In this document: piece by piece, positions 16,679-25,584 of the stretch
Layout: every line of letters begins with the position of its first letter
Position numbering within the stretch: the first letter of the stretch is position 1
NCBI GenBank assembly: GCA_963678925.1
Contig: OY787533.1
Coordinates: forward strand, 1,426,001 to 1,490,000
Source of the DNA: G963665925 sp963678925
GTDB taxonomy: Bacteria; Bacillota; Clostridia; Peptostreptococcales; Acidaminobacteraceae
DNA: 64,000 bases
Reading direction: 5' to 3'
Notes under the pieces: generated by a model
The model's input: the letters and a program-made list of their open reading frames with translations, nothing else
Database searches by the model: none
What the model was told of the DNA's origin: nothing
Position numbers and translations under genes: made by a program

Positions 16679-16681
16679 CCC

Positions 16682-16786
16682 TTAGTCTTCTAGTTCATTA
16701 TGTACTGTATATATGTCTGTTGTAGCTTGAGGCTGATCCAGTAGCTTATAGAGCACGATCAGTCCTATTACACCAATTACTTCCAT
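16682..16786 (-). CDS. Possible 34-residue membrane peptide
   Basis: A short frame starts with ATG at 16786 preceded by AAGGTGG. It begins MEVIGVIGLIVLYKLL, a plausible single membrane segment, followed by a polar acidic tail ending ELED. The ribosome binding site is good and a hairpin follows the stop. No homologue comes to mind and no function can be proposed. The call rests on the start signal and the hydrophobic pattern only. Confidence 0.4.
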   Translation of the reverse strand: MEVIGVIGLIVLYKLLDQPQATTDIYTVHNELED

Positions 16787-16952
16787 GAAGCCACCTTCCT
16801 TCCTTTTGCCGTCGATTCGCTTCAATTTGTTTGTGTTTATTCCTTACTGACTACACACTCAGTATACCCGCCCCTACTTTCCATATAAATAAAACAAGTC
16901 CATATGTCATGGACTTGTCTTATTACGTAATCTTTCTTTAACATTGTAATCT

Positions 16953-17828
16953 TTAAGTAATACTTCTGCCGATCAGATCTATTGCCCAGCCAATCCCCTC
17001 ATAAAAATAGGTCATGCCTCCATATGCGGTCGAGGCCTCAATAATCATGGGTTTTCTTTCCCGGGCGATGCGCTCAAGTACGGCTTTTGCATCAAATGCC
17101 CATTCATCGCCCTCACACTGTCCAGAGTGCGGCACAATATGATGGAACTTTCTATAATACTCCGAATCGCCATATGCCGCCCGTCCGCGTGTCGTCCATA
17201 GATGAAATGCCTCAGACACGTTCGCAAGGGCCTCAAGGGCTTTCATGTAATCAAAGGAATGCATTACACTGCTGAAAAACAAATGTCCCGTATCGGTCAA
17301 AATACCGATGCTCTCATAGGGCTGTATGTGATTGATCCATGATTCATAATTGTAGAACCTGCAGTTCGACCCCATGTACTCCAGCAGAACTTTTACTTCA
17401 TACCGCTTGGCAAGAGCATCGATTCTTTTCAATCCCGCGTTGAGTGTCTGCTCGAAATCTGGATGTGCTTCATCGCAGTCCATATATATGCCAGCAAAGT
17501 GGAGTACGCAGTAGTCCGGCCCAAGCTCCGCCACAACCTTCAGATTCTCCTCAAGCATGCTGAATGACAATTCGCGCTTGTCTTCATCAGGATCAAGAAA
17601 AAACACATCCAAATAGTCGCCTTCAAAGCCCTCGGGAATAATATACGGCAAATGTATGCTAAATGGAATTTTGCGCGCCTTAGCGAGTTCAATATCCCTT
17701 TTCATCTTTTCAGCACGCTTCTCATAGCCGCCATTCCTGCCCAAACACATTTCAACGCGCCCCATGCCAAGGTCATGCAAATCTTCAACATCCACATGAA
17801 CTGTATTAATGCCTAAATATCTGTTCAT
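16953..17828 (-). CDS. Xylose isomerase-like TIM barrel protein
   Basis: The 291-residue protein resembles the sugar phosphate isomerase/epimerase (AP endonuclease family 2) TIM barrels. Candidate metal-site segments are SIHLPYIIP, VLHFAGIYMD, VLLEYMG, LTDTGHLFFS and the C-terminal MIIEAS, which place His, Glu and Asp at strand ends. The substrate is unknown. The ATG at 17828 has GGAG nine bases upstream; the in-frame ATG at 17843 has none. It lies 20 bp downstream of a small membrane protein gene and may be cotranscribed with it. Confidence 0.7.
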   Translation of the reverse strand: MNRYLGINTVHVDVEDLHDLGMGRVEMCLGRNGGYEKRAEKMKRDIELAKARKIPFSIHLPYIIPEGFEGDYLDVFFLDPDEDKRELSFSMLEENLKVVAELGPDYCVLHFAGIYMDCDEAHPDFEQTLNAGLKRIDALAKRYEVKVLLEYMGSNCRFYNYESWINHIQPYESIGILTDTGHLFFSSVMHSFDYMKALEALANVSEAFHLWTTRGRAAYGDSEYYRKFHHIVPHSGQCEGDEWAFDAKAVLERIARERKPMIIEASTAYGGMTYFYEGIGWAIDLIGRSIT

Positions 17829-17848
17829 TATCTCTGTCTCCATACTGA

Positions 17849-18124
17849 TTACAGCCCAAACCTGCAGCGAATCATATTAACCACAATCAGCATCATAGCT
17901 GAAAAAAACAAATAGAACCAGGCGAGTAGCCTATTCGAATGGGTCAAATAGACTTTTATGCCCATAAGCAGGACGTAAAGCGCCAGAACATTGCTTAAAA
18001 TGTAATCTAAATCTATATTCATCTCTGTAAATACGAATAATCCAGTCACAAACAGGCCCACTACCGCTAGAAAGAGTCTGAGCCAGTCAAGACTGCGAAT
18101 CCACCTGTCATTTCGTCTGCTCAC
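17849..18124 (-). CDS. Small membrane protein of unknown function
   Basis: The 91-residue protein starts with GTG at 18124, six bases after GGAGG. After a basic N-terminus it has three likely transmembrane helices (about residues 14-33, 40-57 and 67-85). I recognise no family. It lies just upstream of the TIM-barrel gene on the same strand. Confidence 0.65.
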   Translation of the reverse strand: MSRRNDRWIRSLDWLRLFLAVVGLFVTGLFVFTEMNIDLDYILSNVLALYVLLMGIKVYLTHSNRLLAWFYLFFSAMMLIVVNMIRCRFGL

Positions 18125-18188
18125 CTTGAACCTCCGAATCCTTTGTATCCATCTTACTTTAGCCCCTAGTCTTTTTCAAGCGCCAATA

Positions 18189-18223
18189 TAAAAAGCACCC
18201 AGACGCAGCTTGCGTCTGGGTGC
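18189..18223 (-). terminator. Terminator of the uracil permease gene
   Basis: A perfect 13-bp stem (GCACCCAGACGCA with TGCGTCTGGGTGC) is followed by TTTTTATA on the minus strand. Confidence 0.9.
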
Positions 18224-18253
18224 CCAATTATTAAAGATGATTTTATAGGTTGC

Positions 18254-19498
18254 TTATCTGTTCAGTACTGCATTCAGTGCTACACCTACGATTGCTGCAA
18301 AGCTCAGACCAGAAATGCTTACTGTCGCTGTTACAGGAATCGCTAGAGTGATGCCAGTCCATGCCTGGATGTATGATGCGCCAAATCCTAGAACCAGAAT
18401 CGTACCCATTACCAGGATGTTCTTCCAGTTGAATTCTACGTTGTTGTTCTTGATTGTCTTCACACCGATCAGAGCGATCATCGAGAACAGCATCAGACTG
18501 ATTCCGCCCATAACTGGTACCGGAATTGTCTTAAGTACTGCACCGAGTTTCGCTACCATACCGAGGATGATTGCGAAAACTGCCGCGATGCGAAGGATCT
18601 TAGGATTGTAGTTCTTAGTGATAGCAAGCACACCTGTGTTTTCGCCATAAGTTGTATTCGCAGGGCCACCCACCAGACCGGCAAACATAGTTGCCAGACC
18701 GTCGCCTAGAAGCGTTCTGTTAAGACCAGGATCTTTGATGAAGTCTTCGCCGACTACTGTACCATTTGTAGTGATATCGCCGATATGCTCCATGAATACC
18801 GCTATTACAACCGGTGCAATTGTCATTACCGCACCAAGACTAAACTTAGGTAGTGTAAATGCTGGGACTGCAACAATCGCTGCTTCTCTGATTACCGATG
18901 TATCTACCAGACCCATTACAGATGCTACTGCATAGCCCGTTAGTACGCCAATCAGGATTGAAAGTTGTTTCGCAAAGCCTTTAGCCATAAATGTAACACC
19001 CAGCGCAACCGCAAGTGTAATACCTGCAATCATGAAGTTGCCAGCTGCCATGCCATAAGCTACAGGAACAAGGTTCAGACCGATGACCATAATCATTGGA
19101 CCTACTACTTGAGGTGGTAAGAACTTGTTGATTCTTTCAACGCCGATTGTTCCGATGAAGAAAGACAGCAGTACATAAAGAAGACCTGCTACCATAATGC
19201 CGCCCTGTGCATAAGCCAAATCACCGCCGTGCATTTCTTTAACTGCGATGATCAGTGGAATGAATGCAAAGGATGAACCCAGGAATACAGGTACCTTTTT
19301 CTTCGTGCAGAAGTGGAAAATCAGTGTGCCGCAGCCTGCTGCGACAAGCGCTACCGATGGATCGAATCCTGTTAGGATTGGAACCAGAACAGTTGCACCG
19401 AACATTGCCACCAAATGCTGAAGACCTAGAATAAACTGCTTAACTTGTCCAAACCCGGTACTGTTTTCAGCACCATTACTCATTACTTTAGTCGTCAT
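18254..19498 (-). CDS. pyrP: Uracil permease (NCS2 family)
   Basis: The 414-residue protein is a nucleobase:proton symporter of the UraA/PyrP branch of NCS2, with about 14 membrane segments. Signatures include FLGSSFAFIP, LPPQVVGPMIMVIGLNL, the substrate-site glutamate in FMEHIGDITTNG and PANTTYGENTGVLAITKNY. The PyrR-type attenuator in its leader supports uracil as substrate. The ATG at 19498 follows GGAGGG. It is a single-gene unit closed by a strong terminator. Confidence 0.92.
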   Translation of the reverse strand: MTTKVMSNGAENSTGFGQVKQFILGLQHLVAMFGATVLVPILTGFDPSVALVAAGCGTLIFHFCTKKKVPVFLGSSFAFIPLIIAVKEMHGGDLAYAQGGIMVAGLLYVLLSFFIGTIGVERINKFLPPQVVGPMIMVIGLNLVPVAYGMAAGNFMIAGITLAVALGVTFMAKGFAKQLSILIGVLTGYAVASVMGLVDTSVIREAAIVAVPAFTLPKFSLGAVMTIAPVVIAVFMEHIGDITTNGTVVGEDFIKDPGLNRTLLGDGLATMFAGLVGGPANTTYGENTGVLAITKNYNPKILRIAAVFAIILGMVAKLGAVLKTIPVPVMGGISLMLFSMIALIGVKTIKNNNVEFNWKNILVMGTILVLGFGASYIQAWTGITLAIPVTATVSISGLSFAAIVGVALNAVLNR

Positions 19499-19565
19499 AT
19501 TTACCCTCCGATTTCGGCCTCACAGGACCAATTAAAAAGTGAGACGTTTCATACCCTGAAACGAC

Positions 19566-19593
19566 GAAAAGCTTCCTGCGACCGCAAGAAGCT
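19566..19593 (-). terminator. Attenuator terminator in the pyrP leader
   Basis: On the minus strand AGCTTCTTGCG pairs with CGCAGGAAGCT (one G-U pair) and is followed by TTTT. It sits between the PyrR site and the pyrP ribosome binding site. Confidence 0.8.
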
Positions 19594-19642
19594 GAATAAC
19601 CCTAATTACAAGATGCACCTAACCCAAGTACACTTGTTTCAA

Positions 19643-19670
19643 AATCTTGCAGGTCTCTCGGACCCGATTA
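19643..19670 (-). promoter_or_regulatory. PyrR-binding anti-antiterminator hairpin
   Basis: The minus-strand transcript reads TAATCGGGTCC-GAGAGACCTGCAAG, which has the PyrR signature (a GTCC-GAGAG-loop hairpin followed by GCAAG). Bound PyrR-UMP stabilises it and favours the downstream terminator, so pyrP is off when pyrimidines are plentiful. Confidence 0.82.
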
Positions 19671-19793
19671 AAGACGTCCATATGCAGTTGCTCATTCGAA
19701 CCCATAATATCACGAACATTTATTCATTGCAAGCCTTTTGATTTTGGAAATTACGAAATTCAAATTAATCAAAAACTTCGAATTGTCTGACTT

Positions 19794-20669
19794 TTACCGG
19801 AGTACAATATCGCCCGATACCGTTTTTGCATCCAGTGCATATGCACCATCGCCAAGCTTTCCTTTTAAAAGACGATCTGTCTTATTCTCGCTTTTCATAT
19901 CGAGAAGAGTCTCGATTGTTCCTGAAGTTGTCTCAAACGCCACCATGCAACCCTGATCCGGCGGCACGGAAATCTTTATGTCTCCGGATGTGGAGTCAAA
20001 GCTGCTCTTTGCATTCAGCAGTTCAAACTTCACATCAATATCGCCCGATATGGATTTTGCATCAACACTGCCAACAGCCCGGTCCACTTCTATCTCACCA
20101 GATGTCGACTTCAAATTGCTGAAGCTCGATTCTACAGCGTTCAAATCAATATTGCCAGACACTGTTTGCACAGCGATTTTTTCAAAACGCCCATAAGATA
20201 CTTTTACGTCCCCCGAGGTACTGTCAATCTCAACCGTTTCATTGAAGGATTCAGGTATGATTACCTTCAGATGCGTAGAAAGATGACTTGCTGAAAACAC
20301 ACCTTTTGCATGTTCTACTTTTATATAAAGGATTCCCCCAGACACACGCGTTTCGATTAGAGGCGGGGTGTAGGCAGGAACTGCCTTATATGAACCTTCA
20401 AGAATGATTTCTATATCCGTCCGGTCTTCACGCATCACTTGAACCTGAGAACTGATGACAGCCACGCGAATTTCCTCAAGGGCATCAAGACCAACCTCTA
20501 CCTTCTGACTTATGTTCTCCTGCATTTCATCATCAAATAGAAGTACATTGTCATCTTTGATGCTTTGTATGAACCCTTCCAGGTTCAGATTCATTTCATC
20601 TATGGCTGAAAATGCAATCACATATGAAACGACCATTATAAAGAACAACCATAATGCTGCTTTTCTCAT
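19794..20669 (-). CDS. DUF4097 beta-helix protein, membrane anchored
   Basis: The 291-residue protein has one N-terminal membrane segment (residues 5-22) and an extracytoplasmic repeat-rich beta domain. TSGD or SGDI recurs at regular intervals (for example STSGDVKVS, VSGNIDLN, STSGEIEV, SISGDIDV, STSGDIKIS, VSGDIVLR), as in DUF4097/LiaG-type right-handed beta structures. The family is linked to envelope-stress modules. It follows the HAAS-domain gene by nine bases and is probably cotranscribed. Confidence 0.85.
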   Translation of the reverse strand: MRKAALWLFFIMVVSYVIAFSAIDEMNLNLEGFIQSIKDDNVLLFDDEMQENISQKVEVGLDALEEIRVAVISSQVQVMREDRTDIEIILEGSYKAVPAYTPPLIETRVSGGILYIKVEHAKGVFSASHLSTHLKVIIPESFNETVEIDSTSGDVKVSYGRFEKIAVQTVSGNIDLNAVESSFSNLKSTSGEIEVDRAVGSVDAKSISGDIDVKFELLNAKSSFDSTSGDIKISVPPDQGCMVAFETTSGTIETLLDMKSENKTDRLLKGKLGDGAYALDAKTVSGDIVLR

Positions 20670-20678
20670 ATGAACCTC

Positions 20679-21275
20679 CTACTTCGCAGAACGGATAATG
20701 TTGATGTTAAGTCTTAAGTATTTAATGGTTACCTTAAAAAACACCTTTGCAACAGATGCTGCTGCCATCCCCACAAGACCGCCCAGACACATGGTGCCCA
20801 CACCGCCAAAAAGCATGGCTGCCGTTACATTGCCCTGAATATCCACCGATATGGCATGAAAGTCAATCATACTGATTAGGTGGGGGAACATACCGCCAAC
20901 AATGAAGGCTGCACCACTGACCATGATTGCAACCGCTACCGCACCGGCTGCCACGAGCATACCCAACACCGCGACAAAGGGACCCAATATGAAAATCACG
21001 TTAAAGAGTCCAAGTCCAAGTGTTGCAAGAACTGCCCTGAGCACACTTGCCGCGGACCCTGTCTTTTCAGCCTTATCTATGTACTTCTTCACCTTATATT
21101 GTCTTGCGATTTCTTCCGGTGCCCCCAGCGCCTCAATCACATCATGCTCGTCCATGCCCCCCTTCACAGCCCTGGATATATGTTCGTCATAATCGTACAA
21201 TATATCATTTCGTTCAGAGTCTGGAACGAAGTATAGCAAATCCTCCAGCTTATGCAGGAAGTCTTCTTTTCTCAT
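20679..21275 (-). CDS. HAAS/DUF1700 membrane protein
   Basis: The 198-residue protein starts with a HAAS helical signalling domain (about residues 1-70: KEDFLHKLEDLL...YDYDEHISRAV...LGAPEEIARQY), followed by several hydrophobic helices. In Firmicutes such proteins usually sit between a PadR-type regulator and a DUF4097 protein, and are thought to link DNA binding to membrane events. Here DUF4097 is present, but no PadR gene lies upstream. The start follows GGAGG. Confidence 0.85.
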   Translation of the reverse strand: MRKEDFLHKLEDLLYFVPDSERNDILYDYDEHISRAVKGGMDEHDVIEALGAPEEIARQYKVKKYIDKAEKTGSAASVLRAVLATLGLGLFNVIFILGPFVAVLGMLVAAGAVAVAIMVSGAAFIVGGMFPHLISMIDFHAISVDIQGNVTAAMLFGGVGTMCLGGLVGMAAASVAKVFFKVTIKYLRLNINIIRSAK

Positions 21276-21450
21276 AGCACACCTCCACGTATGAACATTC
21301 TTACACTATAAAGATACCACTACAGGCTTTCCTTAAAAAGGATATGTTAATTAATACTTTCTTAGAATTTCATTAGAGCCCCTGTGCTTTTTAAATAAAA
21401 AAAGGGGTATAATGATAGTAGGTAGAGTATGCCCATTTGGAGGTGAGTGT

Positions 21451-22716
21451 ATGTTAGATGGTATCTATGCTTACAACACCATATACAGCCTGCTGAACAT
21501 AAGCAGCAGAGACCTGAAAAATACATCAGCTTCCCCTGCAAGTCTTGCGACATCCATGATATTTGGAACCAGTCTCAACGACAAGTACAGGCAACTGATT
21601 GATTATGATGCTTACTCATCCCAATCTGAGTTTTACGGAACATTCAGAAGCAAGCTTGGCGATTTAAAGGAATCTGCAGGCGCACTTTCAAACGCCGAAC
21701 AGGATGACCTCGCGACCAGGCAGGCAAACTATGACACAAATGCCATTACAGCCAAGGTCAAGGATAATGCCGAAGTCGCTTCCTATGAAATCGAAGTGGA
21801 GCAGGTTGCTTCCAAGCAGGTAAATCAGTCCGCTGAATACTTTGAAAACAGTGATGTGACCCTTGATGAATCGGCAAATCATATTGAAATCCGAATCGAC
21901 GATGAAGTAACCGATCTGCTCATTGAACGCAGCCCGGACGCGTCCTACGAAACACTTTTTGAAAGCATTGCTGATTCAGTCAATCAAAACGTCGACGCTG
22001 TAACTGCTTCTGTTACCAATGACAACGGTCTGCTTCAACTGCAGATTTCCAGCAGGGAATCCGGTGAGGCATCACAATTTGAAATCGGCGGAAATCTCAG
22101 CGAAGCCCTCGGACTCAACAACATCACTCAAGCTGCGCAAGATTCTATCGTGCGTGTCAATGAAGCCATTCTCACCAGCACTTCAAACCTCATCGAGCTT
22201 GACAACGGCAAAGTCGGCATTCAGGTCAATCAGGAAACTGTAATTCCCTTCGAGCTCTATATCGATGTATCCGGAGTCGGCGCGCTTTCCACAGCTAAGA
22301 AATTTGCCAACAGCTTTAACGAAGCCATGATTTATCTGCAGGGACTCAACAACATTCAGTCTGACCTCCTGCGAAAACAGATTCTGCAGTCTGCCACTGA
22401 CAGTTCAGATGCCTTTGAAGCCGTTGGTATGGAAATGACAGGCGATTATGCGCTTTCGATTGACGAAGAAAAGTTTCTTGCTCAGTTCGAATCAGAAACA
22501 CCAGAGGCCAAACGCGCTGTTGAAGCCTTTCAAAAAACCGTAAAGACCGTATCGAATAAGGCATCGCAAGCACTCAGGACACCGCCTAGCACCTACAGGC
22601 CCGCATCAATGCCGCAAAAGCTGCAAAGCAGCAGCTTCAATTATTCGCAGAACATGACACCCATTGCCATGAATACACTTTTTTCAAAAGGTTCCATTGT
22701 AGATGTATTTTTCTAA
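21451..22716 (+). CDS. FliD-like (flagellar cap-like) protein, isolated
   Basis: The 421-residue protein resembles flagellar hook-associated protein 2. A segment around residues 100-135 (AITAKVKDNAEVASYEIEV then EQVASKQV) and another ending SQFEIGGNLSEALGL mirror FliD N-terminal domains, and the C-terminal half is helical. GGAGGTGA precedes the ATG at 21451; the frame from 21412 is not used. No other flagellar gene is nearby, and the order of domains is shorter than classic FliD. It could be an exported filament cap or a divergent relative. No signal peptide is seen, consistent with flagellar-type export. Confidence 0.6.
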   Translation: MLDGIYAYNTIYSLLNISSRDLKNTSASPASLATSMIFGTSLNDKYRQLIDYDAYSSQSEFYGTFRSKLGDLKESAGALSNAEQDDLATRQANYDTNAITAKVKDNAEVASYEIEVEQVASKQVNQSAEYFENSDVTLDESANHIEIRIDDEVTDLLIERSPDASYETLFESIADSVNQNVDAVTASVTNDNGLLQLQISSRESGEASQFEIGGNLSEALGLNNITQAAQDSIVRVNEAILTSTSNLIELDNGKVGIQVNQETVIPFELYIDVSGVGALSTAKKFANSFNEAMIYLQGLNNIQSDLLRKQILQSATDSSDAFEAVGMEMTGDYALSIDEEKFLAQFESETPEAKRAVEAFQKTVKTVSNKASQALRTPPSTYRPASMPQKLQSSSFNYSQNMTPIAMNTLFSKGSIVDVFF

Positions 22717-22732
22717 ACTGAATTGCTTAAGT

Positions 22733-22761
22733 CCTTCAGATTTCATCTGAAGGCTTTTTTT
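22733..22761 (+). terminator. Terminator of the FliD-like gene
   Basis: CCTTCAGAT pairs with ATCTGAAGG around a TTC loop, followed by seven T. Confidence 0.92.
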
Positions 22762-22805
22762 AGGATAACCATTCAATAAGAGACGCAATCTCTAGGAGGC
22801 ACCCT

Positions 22806-24419
22806 ATGAAAACACTGTTTTACGGAGGAGACATACTCCCTATGACCGGCCGGAACACAAGGCTTGATGCCCTGCTGATCAGAGACAATATCATCATTGA
22901 TACCGGCGATAAGAAAACGCTTGAGAAAAAACATGAACCCATTGACCATTATGTAGACTTAAAAGGAAACACACTGCTCCCAGGTTTTAACGATTCCCAT
23001 ATGCATCTGCTCGCTTTTGGGGAGTCCCTTCAGCTTTGCAAGCTCGAAGGAACAGGCTCCATTGCCGAGCTAAAGGAACGCTTGCATCTTTTTGCCAAGT
23101 CCACAGAGGACTTCTGGATTGTAGGACGCGGCTGGAATCAGGATTACTTTCTCGAGGGCAAACTCCCTTCAGCGTCAGACCTGGATGCTGTTGTAGCAGA
23201 CCGCCCGGTCGTATTGAGCCGTGCCTGCGGTCACATTCTTGTGTGCAACTCAATAGCCCTTGAAGCGGCTGGCATTTCAAAGAATACGCAACAGCCGGCA
23301 GGAGGTGCTTTCGATGTAGACGATGAAGGCCGTCCTACAGGCATACTTCGAGAAAATGCCATGTCACTAGTCTTCAGCAAACTGCCTGAGCCGAGTGCCG
23401 AAAAACTCGAACATGCCATCATCGCCGGTGCCAGGTATGCCCTCAGTCAAGGGTTCACATCAGTCCAAAGTGATGATCTGTGTGCACATCCCATGCATCT
23501 GAACAAACTTGTTTTAGATACACTACATAAGCTTTCTCTGGAGAAGCGTCTGCCAATCAGAGTCGACGAACAGTCTCTCTTCATAACCCTTGAAAATTTC
23601 CTTTCATTTATAAATGCCGGCTATAAGACCGGTAAAGGTGATGGATTCTTCAAGGAAGGACCTCTTAAAATCCTAGCCGACGGCTCACTGGGCGCAAGAA
23701 CAGCCTTCCTAACCCATCCTTATGAAGACGCACCAGACACATGCGGGATTGCCATGTATACACAAGATGAACTCACCGCACTTGTCATTGCCGCAAATCA
23801 GCACGGCATTCCTGCAGCTATCCATGCAATAGGTGATGGGACCATTGATATGGCCCTTGAGGCTTTCAGGTGCTCAAAGGCAGAGATGCCTGAACACACG
23901 CTTCGAAACAGTATTGTTCACTGCCAAATCACGCGGCCTGATCAATTTGAAACAATGAAATCACTGGGTGTTCTTGCTCATGTTCAACCAATATTCATAC
24001 AGTATGACAAGGATATTGTACAAGCACGGCTTGGAGAGACGCGCGGACAGACTACCTACGCCTGGAGGACCATGCTCCAATCGGGTATTGTTCTGGCATT
24101 TGGATCGGACTGTCCTGTGGAAGCCATGGACATTATGCCAAACCTCTTTTCAGCCATAGCACGTACAGACCTCAGCGGCAATCCCCATGGCGGATGGATG
24201 CCGGCGGAGCGGCTTGATGCCTATACCGCTCTTGAAGGTTTTACAAGAGGCGGTGCCTATGCGTCCGGCGAAGAAGATATCAAAGGATCCCTCGAGGTCG
24301 GAAAACTCGCTGACTTTGTGATTCTAGACCAGAATCCCCTCAAGGTTTCACCACAGGACCTTCTTAATACGAACGTTCTCGAAACTTGGGTAGATGGAAG
24401 CCTTGCATATCGCAAGTAA
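22806..24419 (+). CDS. YtcJ-type amidohydrolase
   Basis: This 537-residue amidohydrolase-superfamily enzyme has an N-terminal composite beta domain, then the metal-site motif NDSHMHL (about residues 62-68), ILADGSLGARTA, IHAIGDGTIDMAL, an IVHCQ His and the C-terminal Asp in FGSDCPVE. The order matches the Amidohydro_3/YtcJ group. Natural substrates of this group are mostly unknown; N-acyl or formamide bonds are candidates. AGGAGG precedes the ATG by six bases, and a bidirectional terminator follows. It appears monocistronic. Confidence 0.88.
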   Translation: MKTLFYGGDILPMTGRNTRLDALLIRDNIIIDTGDKKTLEKKHEPIDHYVDLKGNTLLPGFNDSHMHLLAFGESLQLCKLEGTGSIAELKERLHLFAKSTEDFWIVGRGWNQDYFLEGKLPSASDLDAVVADRPVVLSRACGHILVCNSIALEAAGISKNTQQPAGGAFDVDDEGRPTGILRENAMSLVFSKLPEPSAEKLEHAIIAGARYALSQGFTSVQSDDLCAHPMHLNKLVLDTLHKLSLEKRLPIRVDEQSLFITLENFLSFINAGYKTGKGDGFFKEGPLKILADGSLGARTAFLTHPYEDAPDTCGIAMYTQDELTALVIAANQHGIPAAIHAIGDGTIDMALEAFRCSKAEMPEHTLRNSIVHCQITRPDQFETMKSLGVLAHVQPIFIQYDKDIVQARLGETRGQTTYAWRTMLQSGIVLAFGSDCPVEAMDIMPNLFSAIARTDLSGNPHGGWMPAERLDAYTALEGFTRGGAYASGEEDIKGSLEVGKLADFVILDQNPLKVSPQDLLNTNVLETWVDGSLAYRK

Positions 24420-24464
24420 AAGTCTTTTGCTTACACATCGTGTGTAGTAGACCACCGCATAGAT

Positions 24465-24520
24465 AAAGACCTGCAGCGTACTCGATCCAGTTACAGGATT
24501 CGCACTGCAGGTCTTTCTTT
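24465..24520. terminator. Bidirectional terminator
   Basis: AAAGACCTGCAG (24465-24476) pairs perfectly with CTGCAGGTCTTT (24505-24516). It separates the amidohydrolase gene from the convergent SHOCT-like gene. Confidence 0.85.
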
Positions 24521-24543
24521 GATTCACAGTCATATTCCGGTGA

Positions 24544-24930
24544 TTACTCTACGAAAACTTCAACGTGCTCATCACCGTCGTCTACCTCGACCAATTTACC
24601 TTCAGCACCTTCTTGAATCATGCGCACGATTTCATCCATGTCGATATTTCCCATGCTCTCCTGAAGCTCCGGCGAGAACTTTTTGCCAATCTTAATGCCA
24701 ACATTCACCAGGCTCAGCGGAATTTTAATATTGACCGTTTCCTTACCGTTCTTTCTAACGCGAACCCGCAGTCTTCTTGGGCTTGTCCCTGTACCATTTA
24801 CAGGTTCAAGTGCCGTTGAGCTTTCACTTTGCGGCTCCGTTTCAATAGCCTGCATCAGCTTCATGCCCTCATCTGCAGTTATTTTACCCTCTTCAATCAT
24901 TTTAAGAATTTGCATTTTTTCAGATGTCAT
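24544..24930 (-). CDS. SHOCT-like domain protein
   Basis: The 128-residue protein begins with a SHOCT-like helical hairpin (EKMQILKMIEEGKITADEGMKLMQAIE), then a linker rich in Ser and Glu, then a beta-rich C-terminal region with KETVNIKIPLSLV. The same arrangement is seen in YvlB-type proteins. It is the second gene after the DUF2089 regulator, a recurrent pair in Clostridia; the function is not known. Confidence 0.78.
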   Translation of the reverse strand: MTSEKMQILKMIEEGKITADEGMKLMQAIETEPQSESSTALEPVNGTGTSPRRLRVRVRKNGKETVNIKIPLSLVNVGIKIGKKFSPELQESMGNIDMDEIVRMIQEGAEGKLVEVDDGDEHVEVFVE

Positions 24931-24961
24931 TGCACACCCTCCTTATTCTTCGCCAGTCTGC

Positions 24962-25330
24962 CTATTCACCGCTGAGTAATTTCAACGCTTCGTCAGAAGT
25001 GATTTCACCCTTATCAAGGCGTTCCAAAATTGCTTTTCGTTCCACCGCAGTCTCTTTCTCATTTGTCTTGTAGCCCAAGGCTTCAATCACCTGATCCAGA
25101 TTGCGGCGAACTGTCGGATAGGATATTCCCAGTTCTTTTTCAATTTCTTTGATATTGCCGCGGTTCTTGATGAATACTTCAATAAACCACTTTTGTTCCT
25201 TGCTCAAGTAACTGAACTTGTCCAGTTCAAAATCGCCTTCTATAGATGTACTGCAATTGTGACAATGCAGCTTTGCAACCTTCAGCTTAGAGGCGCAGAC
25301 CGGACACGTTCCGATAACTGTTTTTTTCAT
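24962..25330 (-). CDS. DUF2089 zinc-ribbon/HTH protein
   Basis: The 122-residue protein has an N-terminal zinc ribbon (CPVC...CHNC, residues 9-26), a helix-turn-helix (IKEIEKELGISYPTVRRNLDQVIEALGY) and a short C-terminal SHOCT-like motif (LERLDKGEITSDEALKLL). It belongs to DUF2089, probably a transcription factor. The ATG at 25330 follows GAGAGGG; the longer frame from 25360 has no site. It precedes the SHOCT-like gene by about 30 bp, and the two share the helical motif. Confidence 0.85.
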   Translation of the reverse strand: MKKTVIGTCPVCASKLKVAKLHCHNCSTSIEGDFELDKFSYLSKEQKWFIEVFIKNRGNIKEIEKELGISYPTVRRNLDQVIEALGYKTNEKETAVERKAILERLDKGEITSDEALKLLSGE

Positions 25331-25491
25331 TTTGCACCCTCTCCGTTTCTGTAATATCATTTCTAATTCTTAACTATATTTAAATCATAAATCAATATAT
25401 TTAATTAGTCAATTAATATTATTAATTTCTAATTTGATTTTAATAATACACACATCAAAATACATCATTTCATCCTTTATTTTAATCCCGC

Positions 25492-25535
25492 ATAAAATAA
25501 AAGACCGAACGGGTCTTTTCATCCCATTCGGTCTT
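25492..25535 (-). terminator. Terminator of the SPFH-NfeD unit
   Basis: AAGACCGAACGGG (25501-25513) pairs with CCCATTCGGTCTT (25523-25535) with one mismatch. TTTTATTTTAT follows on the minus strand. Confidence 0.88.
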
Positions 25536-25584
25536 GATTTCATAAGTATATTACACTGCTCACAAGGTATTTAGACCTGTATTT

